The notes under the pieces are model-generated. The model was not told where the DNA came from and searched no databases. It saw only the letters and a list, made by a program, of their open reading frames with translations. From contig NZ_LGED01000241.1 in NCBI RefSeq assembly GCF_001280085.1, positions 28,572 through 92,571 of the forward strand: a stretch of 64,000 nt of DNA, given 5' to 3'. Shown here in pieces: positions 28,109 through 37,242 of the stretch (the stretch's first letter is position 1; each line of letters starts with the position of its first letter). Origin of the DNA: Saccharothrix sp. NRRL B-16348. GTDB lineage: Bacteria > Actinomycetota > Actinomycetes > Mycobacteriales > Pseudonocardiaceae. Position numbers and translations under genes: made by a program.

Positions 28109-29401
28109 CTAGACCGTGCGCGGCCGACCGGCGACCCACCCGAGACCGGTCAGCACCACCAGCAACCCCACCAGGACCAGCATCGACACCGTCCAGGTGC
28201 CCGTCACACCCCGCAGCACCCCGAACGCGAACGGCCCGGCCGCCGAGATCAGGTACCCGATGCTCTGCGCCATCGCCGACAGCCGCGCCGTGTCCGCGCC
28301 GGACGCCGTCCGCAACGAGATCACCAGCAGCGCGAGCGGGAACATGCCCATCCCCACGCCGATCAGCACGACCCACAACCCGGGCGCCGCGCCGGGCGCG
28401 AGGGCCAGCCCGAGCACGCCCAGCACCGACAGCACGCCCAGCACCAGGACCAGCCACGACTGCCCCGACCACCGCGCGGCCAACGGCGGCACGATCAGGC
28501 TCACCGGCACGCCGAGCACCATCGTGATGGCCAGCAGCAGCCCGGCCGTCGTCCGGTCCACCCCGGCGTCGACGAGGATCTGCGGCAACCAGCCCATCAC
28601 CGTGTACGCCAACAGCGACTGAAGCCCGAAGAACACCGTGATCACCCAGGCGAGCGGGCTGCGGAACAACGACCGCCCGGCCCGCACCGGCCGCACCACC
28701 GGCCGTGCGGACAACCCGTGCCGCGCACCGGCCAGCCACACCAGCAACGCCGCCGCCGACAGGAACGCCCAGGCGCCGACGGCCAACCGCCAGGAGCCGA
28801 ACGTCGACTCCAGCCCCGGCGTGAACGCCGCGCCCAACGCCGCGCCGGCCGCCAGCGCCGCCGTGTAGACACCCGTCACCAGGCCGACCCGGCCCGGGAA
28901 CGACTCCTTCACCACCACCGGGATCAGCACGTTGCACACCGCGATGCCCGCGCACGCGATGAACGTGCCGCCGAGCACCGCCGCCGGGCCGTCCACGACG
29001 CGCAGCACCAGGCCGACCGTCAGCACGAGCAACGACAGCGCGACCGCCCGGGCCATCCCGAGCCGCCGACCCATCCAGGGCGCGAGGAACGCGGCGAAAC
29101 CGAAGCACAGCGTCGGCACGGCGGTCAGCACGCTCGTCCACGCGGTGGAGACGCCCAACGACGTGCGCACATCACCCAGCACGGACGCCAGGCTCGTCAC
29201 GGCGGGGCGGAGGTTCGCGGCGGCCAGCGCTACGCCGATCGCCAACAGGGTGCTGCCGACCAGGGCAACTTGGCGGTTCCGCCGCACCTCACCCACGGCA
29301 GTGCGGCCAGGATGGTCGGCGATCGTCGCATCGGCACCGCCATCGGTGGCAATGTGGGCGTTCGACGGTGACCAGTCTGGCCGGGTCTGCTGGATTGGCA
29401 C
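28109..29401 (-). CDS. CynX/NimT-type MFS transporter
   Basis: 430 residues with about 12 hydrophobic segments and an N-terminal polar extension of about 45 residues. The first-helix signature LAAANLRPAVTSLASVLG is characteristic of the CynX/NimT branch, which includes cyanate and 2-nitroimidazole transporters. The segment FLAPWMGRRLG matches the MFS loop 2-3. It is divergent from the FadR-type regulator. No cyanase gene is near, so the substrate is unknown. The true start may be further in, since the extension is atypical. Confidence 0.88.
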   Translation of the reverse strand: MPIQQTRPDWSPSNAHIATDGGADATIADHPGRTAVGEVRRNRQVALVGSTLLAIGVALAAANLRPAVTSLASVLGDVRTSLGVSTAWTSVLTAVPTLCFGFAAFLAPWMGRRLGMARAVALSLLVLTVGLVLRVVDGPAAVLGGTFIACAGIAVCNVLIPVVVKESFPGRVGLVTGVYTAALAAGAALGAAFTPGLESTFGSWRLAVGAWAFLSAAALLVWLAGARHGLSARPVVRPVRAGRSLFRSPLAWVITVFFGLQSLLAYTVMGWLPQILVDAGVDRTTAGLLLAITMVLGVPVSLIVPPLAARWSGQSWLVLVLGVLSVLGVLGLALAPGAAPGLWVVLIGVGMGMFPLALLVISLRTASGADTARLSAMAQSIGYLISAAGPFAFGVLRGVTGTWTVSMLVLVGLLVVLTGLGWVAGRPRTV

Positions 29402-29417
29402 CGGCCTACTATCGCAG

Positions 29418-29428
29418 ACATGGGATGT
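29418..29428. promoter_or_regulatory. Possible GntR/FadR operator
   Basis: ACAT-GGG-ATGT, a short symmetrical site in the 47-base gap between the MFS and FadR starts. Short arms and no second copy keep this tentative. Confidence 0.35.
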
Positions 29429-29448
29429 TCGGATGAAAGGATGTCGCT

Positions 29449-30120
29449 GTGCCGTTGGCCACTACCCGGCGGGCCGGGCTCGTCGACCAGGTGATCGACC
29501 AGATGAGGGGCGCGATCGCCGCCGGTGAATGGCCGGTCGGCCGGCGCATCCCACCGGAGCCGGAGCTGGTCACCGCCCTGGGCGTGGGTCGCAACACCGT
29601 GCGGGAGGCGGTGCGCGCGTTGTCCCACGCCGGTCTGCTGGAGGTGCGGCAGGGCGACGGCACGTTCGTCCGCGCGACCAGCGAGCTGTCCGGCGCCGTC
29701 CGCCGGATGTGCGGCAGCGAGCTGCGCGAGGTCCTCCAGGTGCGCCGGACGCTGGAGGTGGAGGGCGCCCGCCTGGCCGCGACCCACCGCACCGACGAGG
29801 AGGTCCGCAGGCTCGAGGAACTGCTGGCCGAGCGGGACGAGGCGCTGACCGCGAAGGACTGGGCACGGCTGGTGGAGCGGGACACCGCGTTCCACGTGAT
29901 GCTCGTCCAGTGCTCGCACAACACCCTGCTGGCCGAGCTGTACCAGGGTCTGACCGAGGCGGTCCGGGCCAGCATCACGGCCACCGTGGAAACCGACCAC
30001 GAGGACGACCACGTGTCGCACACCGGCCTGCTCGACGCCGTGCGCGACCGTGACGCGGCCCGGGCCGCGGCCGAGGCGGGCGGCTTCCTGGAGGAGTTGT
30101 TGGAGCGGCACAAGGACTGA
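29449..30120 (+). CDS. GntR/FadR family transcriptional regulator
   Basis: 223 residues from GTG at 29449. N-terminal GntR winged helix (GRRIPPEPELVTALGVGRNT, then VREAVRALSHAGLLEVRQG) and a C-terminal all-helical FCD domain with metal-ligand-like residues (ERDTAFHVMLV and HTGLLDAV). FCD regulators respond to small organic acids. Divergent from the CynX-type carrier, which is its probable target. Confidence 0.92.
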   Translation: MPLATTRRAGLVDQVIDQMRGAIAAGEWPVGRRIPPEPELVTALGVGRNTVREAVRALSHAGLLEVRQGDGTFVRATSELSGAVRRMCGSELREVLQVRRTLEVEGARLAATHRTDEEVRRLEELLAERDEALTAKDWARLVERDTAFHVMLVQCSHNTLLAELYQGLTEAVRASITATVETDHEDDHVSHTGLLDAVRDRDAARAAAEAGGFLEELLERHKD

Positions 30121-30226
30121 GGGCGGTCCGCGACCGAGGCAGCGAGGTCATCACGCCGTTCCGGGGTCGAGGTCCGCAGGCCGACTACGACCTGCGGGCA
30201 CGTCTCGCCGGCGTGCGTTCTTCCGG

Positions 30227-30360
30227 GCCCGCCCGGCGGGCAAGGGCTTTCACGCCGGGGCGGAGACCTCCCGCGGTGGCGGATTTCCGCAGGAGGCCTC
30301 CTGGTGAGTGGCTTGAACGGGCCCAGACCAGAACCCCGACGACCCACTTCGATAGTCGTC
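30227..30360. other. Intergenic segment dense in palindromes
   Basis: The 289-base gap after the FadR gene holds no convincing CDS but many perfect inverted repeats in a row: GCCCGCC-C-GGCGGGC (about 30227-30241), GCGGA-TT-TCCGC (about 30279-30290), AGGAGGCCTCCT (about 30291-30302) and GACGAC-N11-GTCGTC (about 30338-30360). Two convergent stops meet here (FadR and LysR), so some may be terminators, but the number is high. A structured RNA or a repeat family is possible. Confidence 0.45.
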
Positions 30361-30409
30361 GCAAACGTGCCCGCCGCAACCGCGGGATGCCCGATCGTTA
30401 CCTGTCACC

Positions 30410-31318
30410 TCAAGCGGTCTCCCGCTGCTCCCAACAGTCCCGCAACGCCGCCAGGGTCGCGGTCACGGCGGGACGACGGCTCGCCTGTGTGCGCCACACC
30501 GCGAACACCCGGCGCGTCGGGGTCGGCCGGAACGGCACCGCGCGCACCGAGTCCGGCAACGCGCCGCGGCCGAGCCGGGGCAGCAGCGCCACGCCGATCC
30601 CCTTGGCCAGCAACGACAACTGCGTCTCGTACTCGGCGATCCGGTAGGCCAGGTCGGGTTCCATGCCCGCGCCGCGGAAGGTGTTCACCAGCCAGTCGTG
30701 GCAGATCGTCCCCTCCGGCTGGCAGATCCACCGCTCGCCCGCCAAGTCCTCCGGCACGACGGAATCCCGCTCCGCCAACGGGTGCCCGACGGGCAGCAGC
30801 ACGTCGGCGACGTCCTCGCCGAGCCGCACCCGGGACACCGGCTCGGGCACGGCCAGCGGCGCGTTGACCCAGTCGTGCGTGACGGCCAGGTCCAGCTCGC
30901 CGCGCGCCACCGCCTCCAGGCAGTCCGGCGGGTCGAGTTCGACCAGCCGCACGTCCAACTGGGGGTGTCGCTCCGCCAACCGGACCACCGCCGCGGGCAG
31001 CAGGCCGCGCGCGGCGGTGGCGAACGCGCCGACCCGCAACTCGCCGACGGCGGCGCCGCGCTGCTCCTCCAACGCCACCTCGGCGTGCTCGACGAGCGCC
31101 AGCACCTGCCCGGCGGTGGCCGACAGCAGGTGCGCGGCGTCGGTCAGCGCGACACCGCGGCCACGGCGTTCCAGCAGCGTGGTGCGGGTCTCCCGTTCCA
31201 GCTTGGCGATCTGCTGCGACACCGCCGACGGCGTGTAGCCCAACGCCGTCGCCGCCGCGCCGACCGAGCCGTGCTGCGCGACCGCGTGCAGGGCGCGGAG
31301 CCGTCCGAGATCCAACAT
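30410..31318 (-). CDS. LysR family transcriptional regulator
   Basis: 302 residues. N-terminal winged helix LGRLRALHAVAQHGSVGAAA followed by GYTPSAVSQQIAKLE, and a type II periplasmic-binding-like effector domain. Divergent from the EamA exporter gene with a perfect palindrome in between. This arrangement is common for LysR regulators that sense a metabolite and turn on its exporter. Confidence 0.92.
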   Translation of the reverse strand: MLDLGRLRALHAVAQHGSVGAAATALGYTPSAVSQQIAKLERETRTTLLERRGRGVALTDAAHLLSATAGQVLALVEHAEVALEEQRGAAVGELRVGAFATAARGLLPAAVVRLAERHPQLDVRLVELDPPDCLEAVARGELDLAVTHDWVNAPLAVPEPVSRVRLGEDVADVLLPVGHPLAERDSVVPEDLAGERWICQPEGTICHDWLVNTFRGAGMEPDLAYRIAEYETQLSLLAKGIGVALLPRLGRGALPDSVRAVPFRPTPTRRVFAVWRTQASRRPAVTATLAALRDCWEQRETA

Positions 31319-31343
31319 GTAGCGATTCTAAACCGAAAGCTTC

Positions 31344-31362
31344 AGCACTCGTCGCTAGTGCT
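31344..31362. promoter_or_regulatory. LysR-type operator palindrome
   Basis: AGCACT-N7-AGTGCT, perfect 6-bp arms containing the T-N11-A spacing of LysR sites, in the gap between the LysR and EamA starts. CTAAAC repeats lie on both sides. Confidence 0.6.
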
Positions 31363-31391
31363 AAACGGTGGGAGCGCTGAGACTCGGTGGC

Positions 31392-32291
31392 GTGAAACCA
31401 CGCCACGTCGCGATCGCGGTGCTCGTCGCCACCATCTGGGGGTTCAACTTCGTCGTCATCAAGGTCGGTCTGCGCGACTTCCCGCCGCTGTTCTTCTCCG
31501 CGCTGCGGTTCCTGGCCGCCGCCGTGCCGGCGCTGTGGTTCGTCGGCAGGCCCAAGGTGGCGTGGAAGTGGGTCGTCGCGGTCGCGTTGGCGCTCGGCGT
31601 GGCCAAGTTCGGGTTGGTGTTCGTCGGGATGGCGGCCGGGATGCCCGCCGGGCTGTCGTCCCTGGTGCTGCAGAGCCAGGTGTTCTTCACCGTGCTGTTC
31701 GCGGCCGTGCTGCTGCGGGAACGGCCGCGACCCGTGCAGCTCGCCGGGATGGGCGTGGCGGCGGCGGGGATCGTGGTGATCGCGTTCGACTACGGCGTCG
31801 GCAGCCCGATCTCGGCGTTCCTGCTGGTGGTCCTGGGCGCGGTGGCGTGGGGCCTGGCCAACGTCGCGACCCGGTACGCCCGGCCGCCGGACCCGATCAA
31901 CTTCATCGTGTGGGTCAGCGCGCTGGCGGTGCTTCCGCTGCTCGGGCTGTCGCTCGTCTTCGAGGGCCCGGCCGCCGACCTGGCCGCGTTGCGGAACCTG
32001 AGCTGGACCGGCGTCGGCGCGATCCTGTTCATCGCGTGGGTGTCGACGCTGCTCGGCTTCGGGCTGTGGAACCTGCTGCTGCGGACCTACGAGGCGAGCG
32101 CCGTCGTGCCGTTCGCGCTGCTGGTGCCGGTGGCGGGGATGCTGTCCGGCTGGCTGCTGCTGGACGAGACGATCACCGCGGTCCGCCTCGGCGCGGCGGC
32201 GCTGGTGATCGTCGGCATGGCCGCGACCACGGTGAGACGACGCGAACCCCGCGTGCCGGAGCCGGAACTGGTCGGGTCAGCCGCTCGGTAA
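31392..32291 (+). CDS. EamA/DMT family exporter
   Basis: 299 residues from GTG at 31392 (an in-frame GTG at 31368 is possible). Ten hydrophobic segments in two EamA repeats; the first begins AVLVATIWGFNFVVIKVGL and the second LGAVAWGLANVATRYA. The family exports amino acids and other metabolites (for example YdcZ/RhaT relatives). The last 15 bases overlap the 3' end of the convergent STAND NTPase gene. Probably controlled by the divergent LysR. Confidence 0.92.
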   Translation: MKPRHVAIAVLVATIWGFNFVVIKVGLRDFPPLFFSALRFLAAAVPALWFVGRPKVAWKWVVAVALALGVAKFGLVFVGMAAGMPAGLSSLVLQSQVFFTVLFAAVLLRERPRPVQLAGMGVAAAGIVVIAFDYGVGSPISAFLLVVLGAVAWGLANVATRYARPPDPINFIVWVSALAVLPLLGLSLVFEGPAADLAALRNLSWTGVGAILFIAWVSTLLGFGLWNLLLRTYEASAVVPFALLVPVAGMLSGWLLLDETITAVRLGAAALVIVGMAATTVRRREPRVPEPELVGSAAR

Positions 32292-34340
32292 GTGCGGCGG
32301 CGACTGCGGGTGCGACTCCGGCGGGATCTGCGGCGACTGCGGCGGGATCGGCGGCGGTGATTCCGACGGCGGCGATGCCGGTGCCGTCGGTGACGTCGGG
32401 GGCAGCTTCGCCAGCCGCTTCCGGACGCTGCGGACCATGTCGTCCCGGCCCAGCTCCTCGTACCGCCGGATCGCCTCGCGCCACCAGTGCCGCGCCATCT
32501 CGTGGTCGTGCAGCCGCCGGGACAGGATGCCGCGCGACACCGACACCCGCGCCTCGCGGAGCCGGTCGGCGTGCTCGGTCGCCAGCCGCATCGCCGCGGT
32601 GTAGTACTCGTACGCCGAACCGTGCCGGCGCCGTTCACGGGCGACCGTGCCCAGGTTGAACAGGATGTCCGCCTCACCCCGCCAGTCGCCCAGCTCGCGG
32701 TACAGGTCCAGCGCCTCGTCGTAGTACTCCTGCGCGGCGTGCAGCTCACGGGCCCGGCGGGCGATCGAGCCGAGGTTGTGCAGCGCCTGCGCGGTGCCCG
32801 GCCGGTCGCCCGACTCCCGGCTCAGCGCCAGGAACTCCCGGTACCACCGGCGGGCTTCCTGGCGGTGGCGCGTGTCGCGTCCGAGGCGGGCCAGCCGGTG
32901 CACGGCCTGCGCCTCGGCCGCCCGATCACCGATCCGCTTCGCCGTCTCCAGCGCGAACGCGTAGAGCATCCGGCAGTCGTCCCAGTGCCGCCGGTAGAAC
33001 AGGAACCCGGTGAGCAGGAACGCCAGCCGCAGCGCCCGCTCGGGGTGCCCCTCCCGGTCCGCCACCAGCACGGCGTCGACCAGGGTCGGGTGCTCGACGT
33101 CGAACCACGCCAACGCCTCGCGGGAGATCTCGTGCGCCGGGTTGCGCCGCGCGTCGGCCCGCCGCGTGGCCTCGGCGTAGTGGTCGAGCAGGCGCACCAC
33201 CGCGCGCTCGCGCTCCGCCGCGGGCTCGTCGGCCGCCACCCGTTCCTTGGCGTACAGCCGGAGCAGGTCGTGCCAGCGGAACCACCCGCGCGGCTCGCCC
33301 GCCTCGATCATGTGCGCCCGGCGCAACGACGTCAGCAGCTTCTCGGCCTCCCGCGGCGGCAGGTCCGCCAACGCCGACGCGGCGGCCACGCCCACCTGCC
33401 GGCCCGGGTTGAGCGACAGCAGGCGGAACAGCCTCGCTGCGGCAGGCGTGAGCCGGTGGTAGGACAGGTCGAACGCGGCGCGCACGCGCGGGCTGTCGCC
33501 GAACGACAGCTCCCCGAGCCTCGTCGACGCCTCGCCCAACGCGGCCACCAGGGCGTCCAGCGGCTGGTCCGGGTCGGCGACCAGGGTCGCGGCCACGATG
33601 CTCAACGCCAGCGGCAGGTGCCCGCACAGCCGGACCAGCTCGGCCGCGGCCTCCGGGTCGGCCACCACCCGGTCGTCCTCCGGCCGCGCCGCGCGCACCG
33701 CACCGTCCAGCAGGCTCACCGCCTCGGCCGGGTCGAGCACGTTCAGGTCGAGCAGCCGGGCGCCCATGAGGTCACCCGGCGTGTCACGGCTGGTGACCAG
33801 GACGCGGTGGGTGCGCGTGCCCGGCAGCAGCGGGCGCACCTGGTCCGCGGACGACGCGTTGTCCAGCACGACCAGCGCGGGCGGCAGCTCCGCGAGCTTC
33901 GACCGGTACAGCGCCTCGCGCCCCGCCCGCTCGTCGGGGATGTGCTCGGCGTGCACGCCCAACGCGCGCAGGAACGTGGACAGCGCCACGTCCGGGGTCA
34001 GCCTGGCCCGCTCGTCGTAGCCCTGCAGGTCGATGAACAGCACACCGCCGGGGAACCAGCCCGCCGCGACCGCGTCGTGCGCCGCCCGCACCGCCAACGT
34101 CGTCTTGCCCACGCCGGCGAGACCCGTCACGACCGAGAGCACCACGGGAGGCGAGGCGGCCGGGTCCTGGCTCGGCCGCAACGACTGCGCCAGCGCGTCG
34201 AGGGCCGCCGCACGGCCGGCGAACAGGTCCACCGGCGGCAGACCGGCCAGCGCGACGGGCGCGGGCTCGGTGAAGGCGACGTCCCGCGCCTGGATCAGCG
34301 GCCCCGTCACCGACCCGCTCATGTCGTTGCGCGAATCCAC
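32277..34340 (-). CDS. STAND-type NTPase with TPR repeats (AfsR/SARP ATPase-like, no DNA-binding domain)
   Basis: 687 residues from GTG at 34340 (AGAAAGG six bases upstream); ATG at 34322 is an alternative. NB-ARC-like ATPase with Walker A GLAGVGKTTLAVRAAH near residue 73, sensor region VLVTSRD and LCGHLPLALSIVA. A winged-helix-like part and a run of tetratricopeptide repeats follow (about 440-640, for example TAQALHNLGSIARRARELHA). A disordered Pro/Ser/Gln tail ends the protein. AfsR-family proteins have the same ATPase-TPR plan with an added SARP domain, which is missing here. It is divergent from a membrane pentapeptide-repeat gene, 66 bases apart. Confidence 0.87.
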   Translation of the reverse strand: MDSRNDMSGSVTGPLIQARDVAFTEPAPVALAGLPPVDLFAGRAAALDALAQSLRPSQDPAASPPVVLSVVTGLAGVGKTTLAVRAAHDAVAAGWFPGGVLFIDLQGYDERARLTPDVALSTFLRALGVHAEHIPDERAGREALYRSKLAELPPALVVLDNASSADQVRPLLPGTRTHRVLVTSRDTPGDLMGARLLDLNVLDPAEAVSLLDGAVRAARPEDDRVVADPEAAAELVRLCGHLPLALSIVAATLVADPDQPLDALVAALGEASTRLGELSFGDSPRVRAAFDLSYHRLTPAAARLFRLLSLNPGRQVGVAAASALADLPPREAEKLLTSLRRAHMIEAGEPRGWFRWHDLLRLYAKERVAADEPAAERERAVVRLLDHYAEATRRADARRNPAHEISREALAWFDVEHPTLVDAVLVADREGHPERALRLAFLLTGFLFYRRHWDDCRMLYAFALETAKRIGDRAAEAQAVHRLARLGRDTRHRQEARRWYREFLALSRESGDRPGTAQALHNLGSIARRARELHAAQEYYDEALDLYRELGDWRGEADILFNLGTVARERRRHGSAYEYYTAAMRLATEHADRLREARVSVSRGILSRRLHDHEMARHWWREAIRRYEELGRDDMVRSVRKRLAKLPPTSPTAPASPPSESPPPIPPQSPQIPPESHPQSPPHLPSG

Positions 34341-34406
34341 CACACGCCTTTCTACCGCCCGCATCGGTGATTGACGACCCGCCGGCGGTCCGCTGGGCTG
34401 GAGGTC

Positions 34407-35339
34407 GTGGAGCACCGCGTGCTGTCGGCCAGGACGATCGTGCTCTGGGCGGTCGGGCTCGGCGTCGTGGCCGTGGCGTCCGTCGTGCTCCTGCTGGCCA
34501 CGCTGGGGTCCGGCGAGCCGCAGGACGGCGTGCGGCTGGACGTGGTCCGCACCGCCTCCAGCATTGTGCTCGGCACGGGCGGCGCGGCGGCGTTGCTGCT
34601 CACCGCGCGCCGCCAGCGCTACGCCGAGCTCGACCTCGTGCAGAAGGACCACGACGCGACCGAGCGCCGCGTCACCGAGCTGTACGGCAAGGCCGCCGAC
34701 CAGCTGGGCAGCGACAAGGCGCCGGTGCGGCTGGCCGGGCTGTACGCGCTGGAACGGCTGGCGCAGGGCAACCCCGCCCACCGGCAGACGATCGTGAACC
34801 TGATCTGCGCCTACCTGCGGATGCCGTTCACCCCGCCGCCGGAGGTCCGGGCCAGGACGCGGATCGGGCCGCGCGACGCGCACCGGTTCCAGGAGCTGGA
34901 GGTGCGGCAGACCGCCACCGCCCTGCTGGCCGCGCACCTGCGCCCGGACCGGCCCGAGGCGTTCTGGGCCGACATCGCGCTCGACCTGTCCAACGCCACG
35001 CTGGTCAAGCCGACCCTGACGCACGCGCGGATCAGGGCGGCGTCGTTCGCCGGCAGCACGTTCGTCGGCGCGGCGACGTTCCGCGGCACCGAGTTCACCG
35101 GCACGGCGGACTTCCGCGACACGTGGTTCCGCGACCTGGCCGACTTCCGACGGGTGGAGTTCGGCGAATCGGTGTTCCGGGGCGCGGTGTTCGAAGGCGG
35201 CACGGACTTCGGCGTGCACACCGCGGCCAAGCTCACCGGCGCCCGGACGCGGACCCGTGACGTGCGGCGGAAGTGGCCGGCGGGGTGGGTGGAGCAGCCC
35301 GCCGAGCCGGACTGGGCCGTGCTCGTCGCCCCGCGGTGA
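34407..35339 (+). CDS. Membrane pentapeptide-repeat protein
   Basis: 310 residues from GTG at 34407; the start is uncertain because GGAGG lies only two bases before it, and TTG at 34371 is in frame. Two hydrophobic segments in the first 65 residues place it in the membrane. A helical region follows (DATERRVTELYGKAADQLGS, then VRLAGLYALERLA). The C-terminal third carries pentapeptide repeats with Phe in the centre (STFVGAATFRGTEFTGTADF, then WFRDLADFRRVEF), forming a right-handed quadrilateral beta-helix. The family function is unknown. It faces the STAND NTPase gene across a short shared promoter region. Confidence 0.85.
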   Translation: MEHRVLSARTIVLWAVGLGVVAVASVVLLLATLGSGEPQDGVRLDVVRTASSIVLGTGGAAALLLTARRQRYAELDLVQKDHDATERRVTELYGKAADQLGSDKAPVRLAGLYALERLAQGNPAHRQTIVNLICAYLRMPFTPPPEVRARTRIGPRDAHRFQELEVRQTATALLAAHLRPDRPEAFWADIALDLSNATLVKPTLTHARIRAASFAGSTFVGAATFRGTEFTGTADFRDTWFRDLADFRRVEFGESVFRGAVFEGGTDFGVHTAAKLTGARTRTRDVRRKWPAGWVEQPAEPDWAVLVAPR

Positions 35340-35424
35340 AGCCTCGTGACCCGAACGGGCGACGTATCCCCCGGCCCGTCGTCGGTACCTTCAGTGTGTG
35401 ACTACCCGTGAGCGGAGGTGTGAC

Positions 35425-35487
35425 GTGTGCGCCTTCTTCCGCATGTCCCTCCGCGTACAAGGGCTCACCAACCGGCCGTCCGCCTAG
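35425..35487 (+). CDS. Orphan 20-codon leader-like ORF
   Basis: GTG start with an ideal GGAGG six bases upstream (35414-35418), coding MCAFFRMSLRVQGLTNRPSA and then TAG. A hairpin CCGTCC-GCCTA-GGACGG (35476-35492) overlaps the stop, as in attenuators. No real gene follows on this strand; the next 190 bases before the end of cobQ contain only an Arg-rich reading frame (35514-35711). The 337-base gap 35340-35676 is otherwise empty. I do not recognise the peptide. It could be a relic leader or regulate an unseen small RNA or gene. Confidence 0.45.
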   Translation: MCAFFRMSLRVQGLTNRPSA

Positions 35488-35492
35488 GACGG
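35476..35492 (+). terminator. Attenuator-like hairpin over the leader stop codon
   Basis: Six-base-pair perfect GC-rich stem with a 5-base loop containing most of the TAG stop of the 20-codon ORF. It is weak for a terminator but in the right place for ribosome-dependent folding. Confidence 0.4.
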
Positions 35493-35676
35493 CACTGATT
35501 CCCCCACGCACTGATGCGACCGCACGGCCCACGACGGGACCACGCGGGTAGGTCCGCCCGGCTTGCCGGTCGGGCAGCCGCCCGCCACCGTCGCCGAGCC
35601 GGTCGCCCACGCGACTCCGTCCACCGGTGGCACTACCGCGCGGCTTGTCGGTCGCGCGCACCGCGGACGGACGCCG

Positions 35677-37200
35677 TCAGGCGACAGGCGGAGCACCGGC
35701 GGGAGGGATGACCGGAAGTCCCGGCGGCGCGCCCTTCTCCAACAACGCCCACACCGCGTCGGTGTCGAGGTGGTCGGCGACCAGGTCGCCGAGCAGGTCG
35801 AGCTGCGCGGACCGCCGTCCGGCGAAGTCGACGTCCGGCGCGGGGGTGAACCCGTCCCGTCCCGCGTGACCGGAGGCCCAGCGCAGGAACGCGCGGCGGA
35901 AACCGTCGTTCTCCAGCAGCCCGTGCCAGTGCGTGCCGGCGACCCGGCCGCGCAGCGCGCCCTCCGGCGTGCCGTCCGGCAGGGTGACCAGGCCGTCTTC
36001 GGCGTTGCGGGTGACCACGCCGTGGTGGATCTCGTAGCCGGTGACGGGTTCGCCGAACGCGTCGCCGCGCGGCCGGCGCAGCGTCTTGTCCGCCTCGAAC
36101 CGCACGTCCACGTCGAGCAGGCCCAACCCCGCCACCGCGCCCGCGCGCGACTCCACCGCGTCCTCGATCGTCCGGCCGAGCATCTGGAACCCGCCGCAGA
36201 GGCCGAGCACCGGCCCGTCGTGCGCGGCGATCGCGTCGGCCAGGCCGGTGGCGCGCAGCCAGCGCAGGTCGTCCACGGTCGCCTTCGAGCCGGGCACCAC
36301 CACGAGGTCCGCGTCGGCCAGCCGGGACGGCTCGGTGACGAACCGCACCGACACGCCCGGCTCGCACGCCAGCGCCTCCACGTCCGTGGCGTTGGAGATC
36401 CGCGGCAACCGCACCACGGCCACCCGGAGCCACTGGTCGCCGTGCGGCGGCTCGGGACGGCCGATCACGCCGTCCGCCGCGTACGACAGGGAGTCCTCCG
36501 CGTCCAGCCACAGCTCCTCCCGCCACGGCAGCACGCCGAGCACGGGGCGTCCGGTGAGGGCGTTCAGCTGCCGCAGGCCCGGTTCGAGCAACGCCGGGTC
36601 GCCGCGGAACTTGTTCACCACGAACCCGGAGACCAGCGCCTGGTCGGCCGGGTCGAGCAGGGCCAGCGTGCCGAACAGGTGCGCGAACACCCCGCCCCGG
36701 TCGATGTCGCCGACCACGAGCACCGGCAGGTCGGCCGCTCGCGCCAAGCCCATGTTCGCGATGTCGTTCGCCCGCAGGTTGATCTCGGCGGGCGAGCCCG
36801 CGCCCTCGCAGACCACCACCTCGAACTCGTCGCGCAGGCCGTCGAGCGTGGTCAGGACCGTGGTGAACAGCTCGGCCTTGCGCTCGCGGTAGGACAGCGC
36901 GGACACCTCGCCGACGGCCCGCCCCAGCACCACGACCTGCGAACTGCGGTCGCCGCCCGGCTTGAGCAGCACCGGGTTGAACCGCACGCTCGGCTCCAGC
37001 CCGCACGCGGCGGCCTGCACCGCCTGCGCGCGGCCGATCTCGCCCCCGTCGGGCGTCACGACCGAGTTGTTGGACATGTTCTGCGCCTTGAACGGCGCCG
37101 TCCGCACCCCTTGCCGGGCCAGCCACCTGCACAGACCTGCCGCCAGCACGCTCTTCCCCGCGTCCGACGTGGTGCCGGCCACCAGCAACGCACTGCGCAC
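35677..37200 (-). CDS. cobQ: Cobyric acid synthase
   Basis: 507 residues from GTG at 37200 (GAGGGGAC upstream). N-terminal dethiobiotin-synthetase-like ATP domain ([44 protein letters not shown]). The C-terminal class I glutamine-amidotransferase-like domain has the nucleophile in [10 protein letters not shown] and catalytic His in [10 protein letters not shown]. It amidates four carboxylates of adenosylcobyrinate a,c-diamide using glutamine and ATP. No B12 riboswitch is seen before this copy. Starts 42 bases from the divergent hydrolase start. Confidence 0.96.
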   Translation of the reverse strand: MRSALLVAGTTSDAGKSVLAAGLCRWLARQGVRTAPFKAQNMSNNSVVTPDGGEIGRAQAVQAAACGLEPSVRFNPVLLKPGGDRSSQVVVLGRAVGEVSALSYRERKAELFTTVLTTLDGLRDEFEVVVCEGAGSPAEINLRANDIANMGLARAADLPVLVVGDIDRGGVFAHLFGTLALLDPADQALVSGFVVNKFRGDPALLEPGLRQLNALTGRPVLGVLPWREELWLDAEDSLSYAADGVIGRPEPPHGDQWLRVAVVRLPRISNATDVEALACEPGVSVRFVTEPSRLADADLVVVPGSKATVDDLRWLRATGLADAIAAHDGPVLGLCGGFQMLGRTIEDAVESRAGAVAGLGLLDVDVRFEADKTLRRPRGDAFGEPVTGYEIHHGVVTRNAEDGLVTLPDGTPEGALRGRVAGTHWHGLLENDGFRRAFLRWASGHAGRDGFTPAPDVDFAGRRSAQLDLLGDLVADHLDTDAVWALLEKGAPPGLPVIPPAGAPPVA

Positions 37201-37242
37201 AATGTCCCCTCGTTGTCGGTCCAGGCTGACATCATCCACGGC

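Noticed and set aside
30185..30379. 64-codon minus-strand ORF in the palindrome-dense gap
   Set aside because: Arg-rich, no ribosome-binding site, and its sequence is dictated by the inverted repeats.
32277..34340. SARP antibiotic-pathway activator
   Set aside because: The ATPase and TPR parts match AfsR-like proteins but the DNA-binding and BTAD domains are missing, and no biosynthetic cluster surrounds it.
35514..35711. 65-codon Arg/His-rich ORF after the 20-codon leader
   Set aside because: No good ribosome-binding site, composition of a shadow frame, and it runs into cobQ antisense; kept only as part of the leader puzzle.
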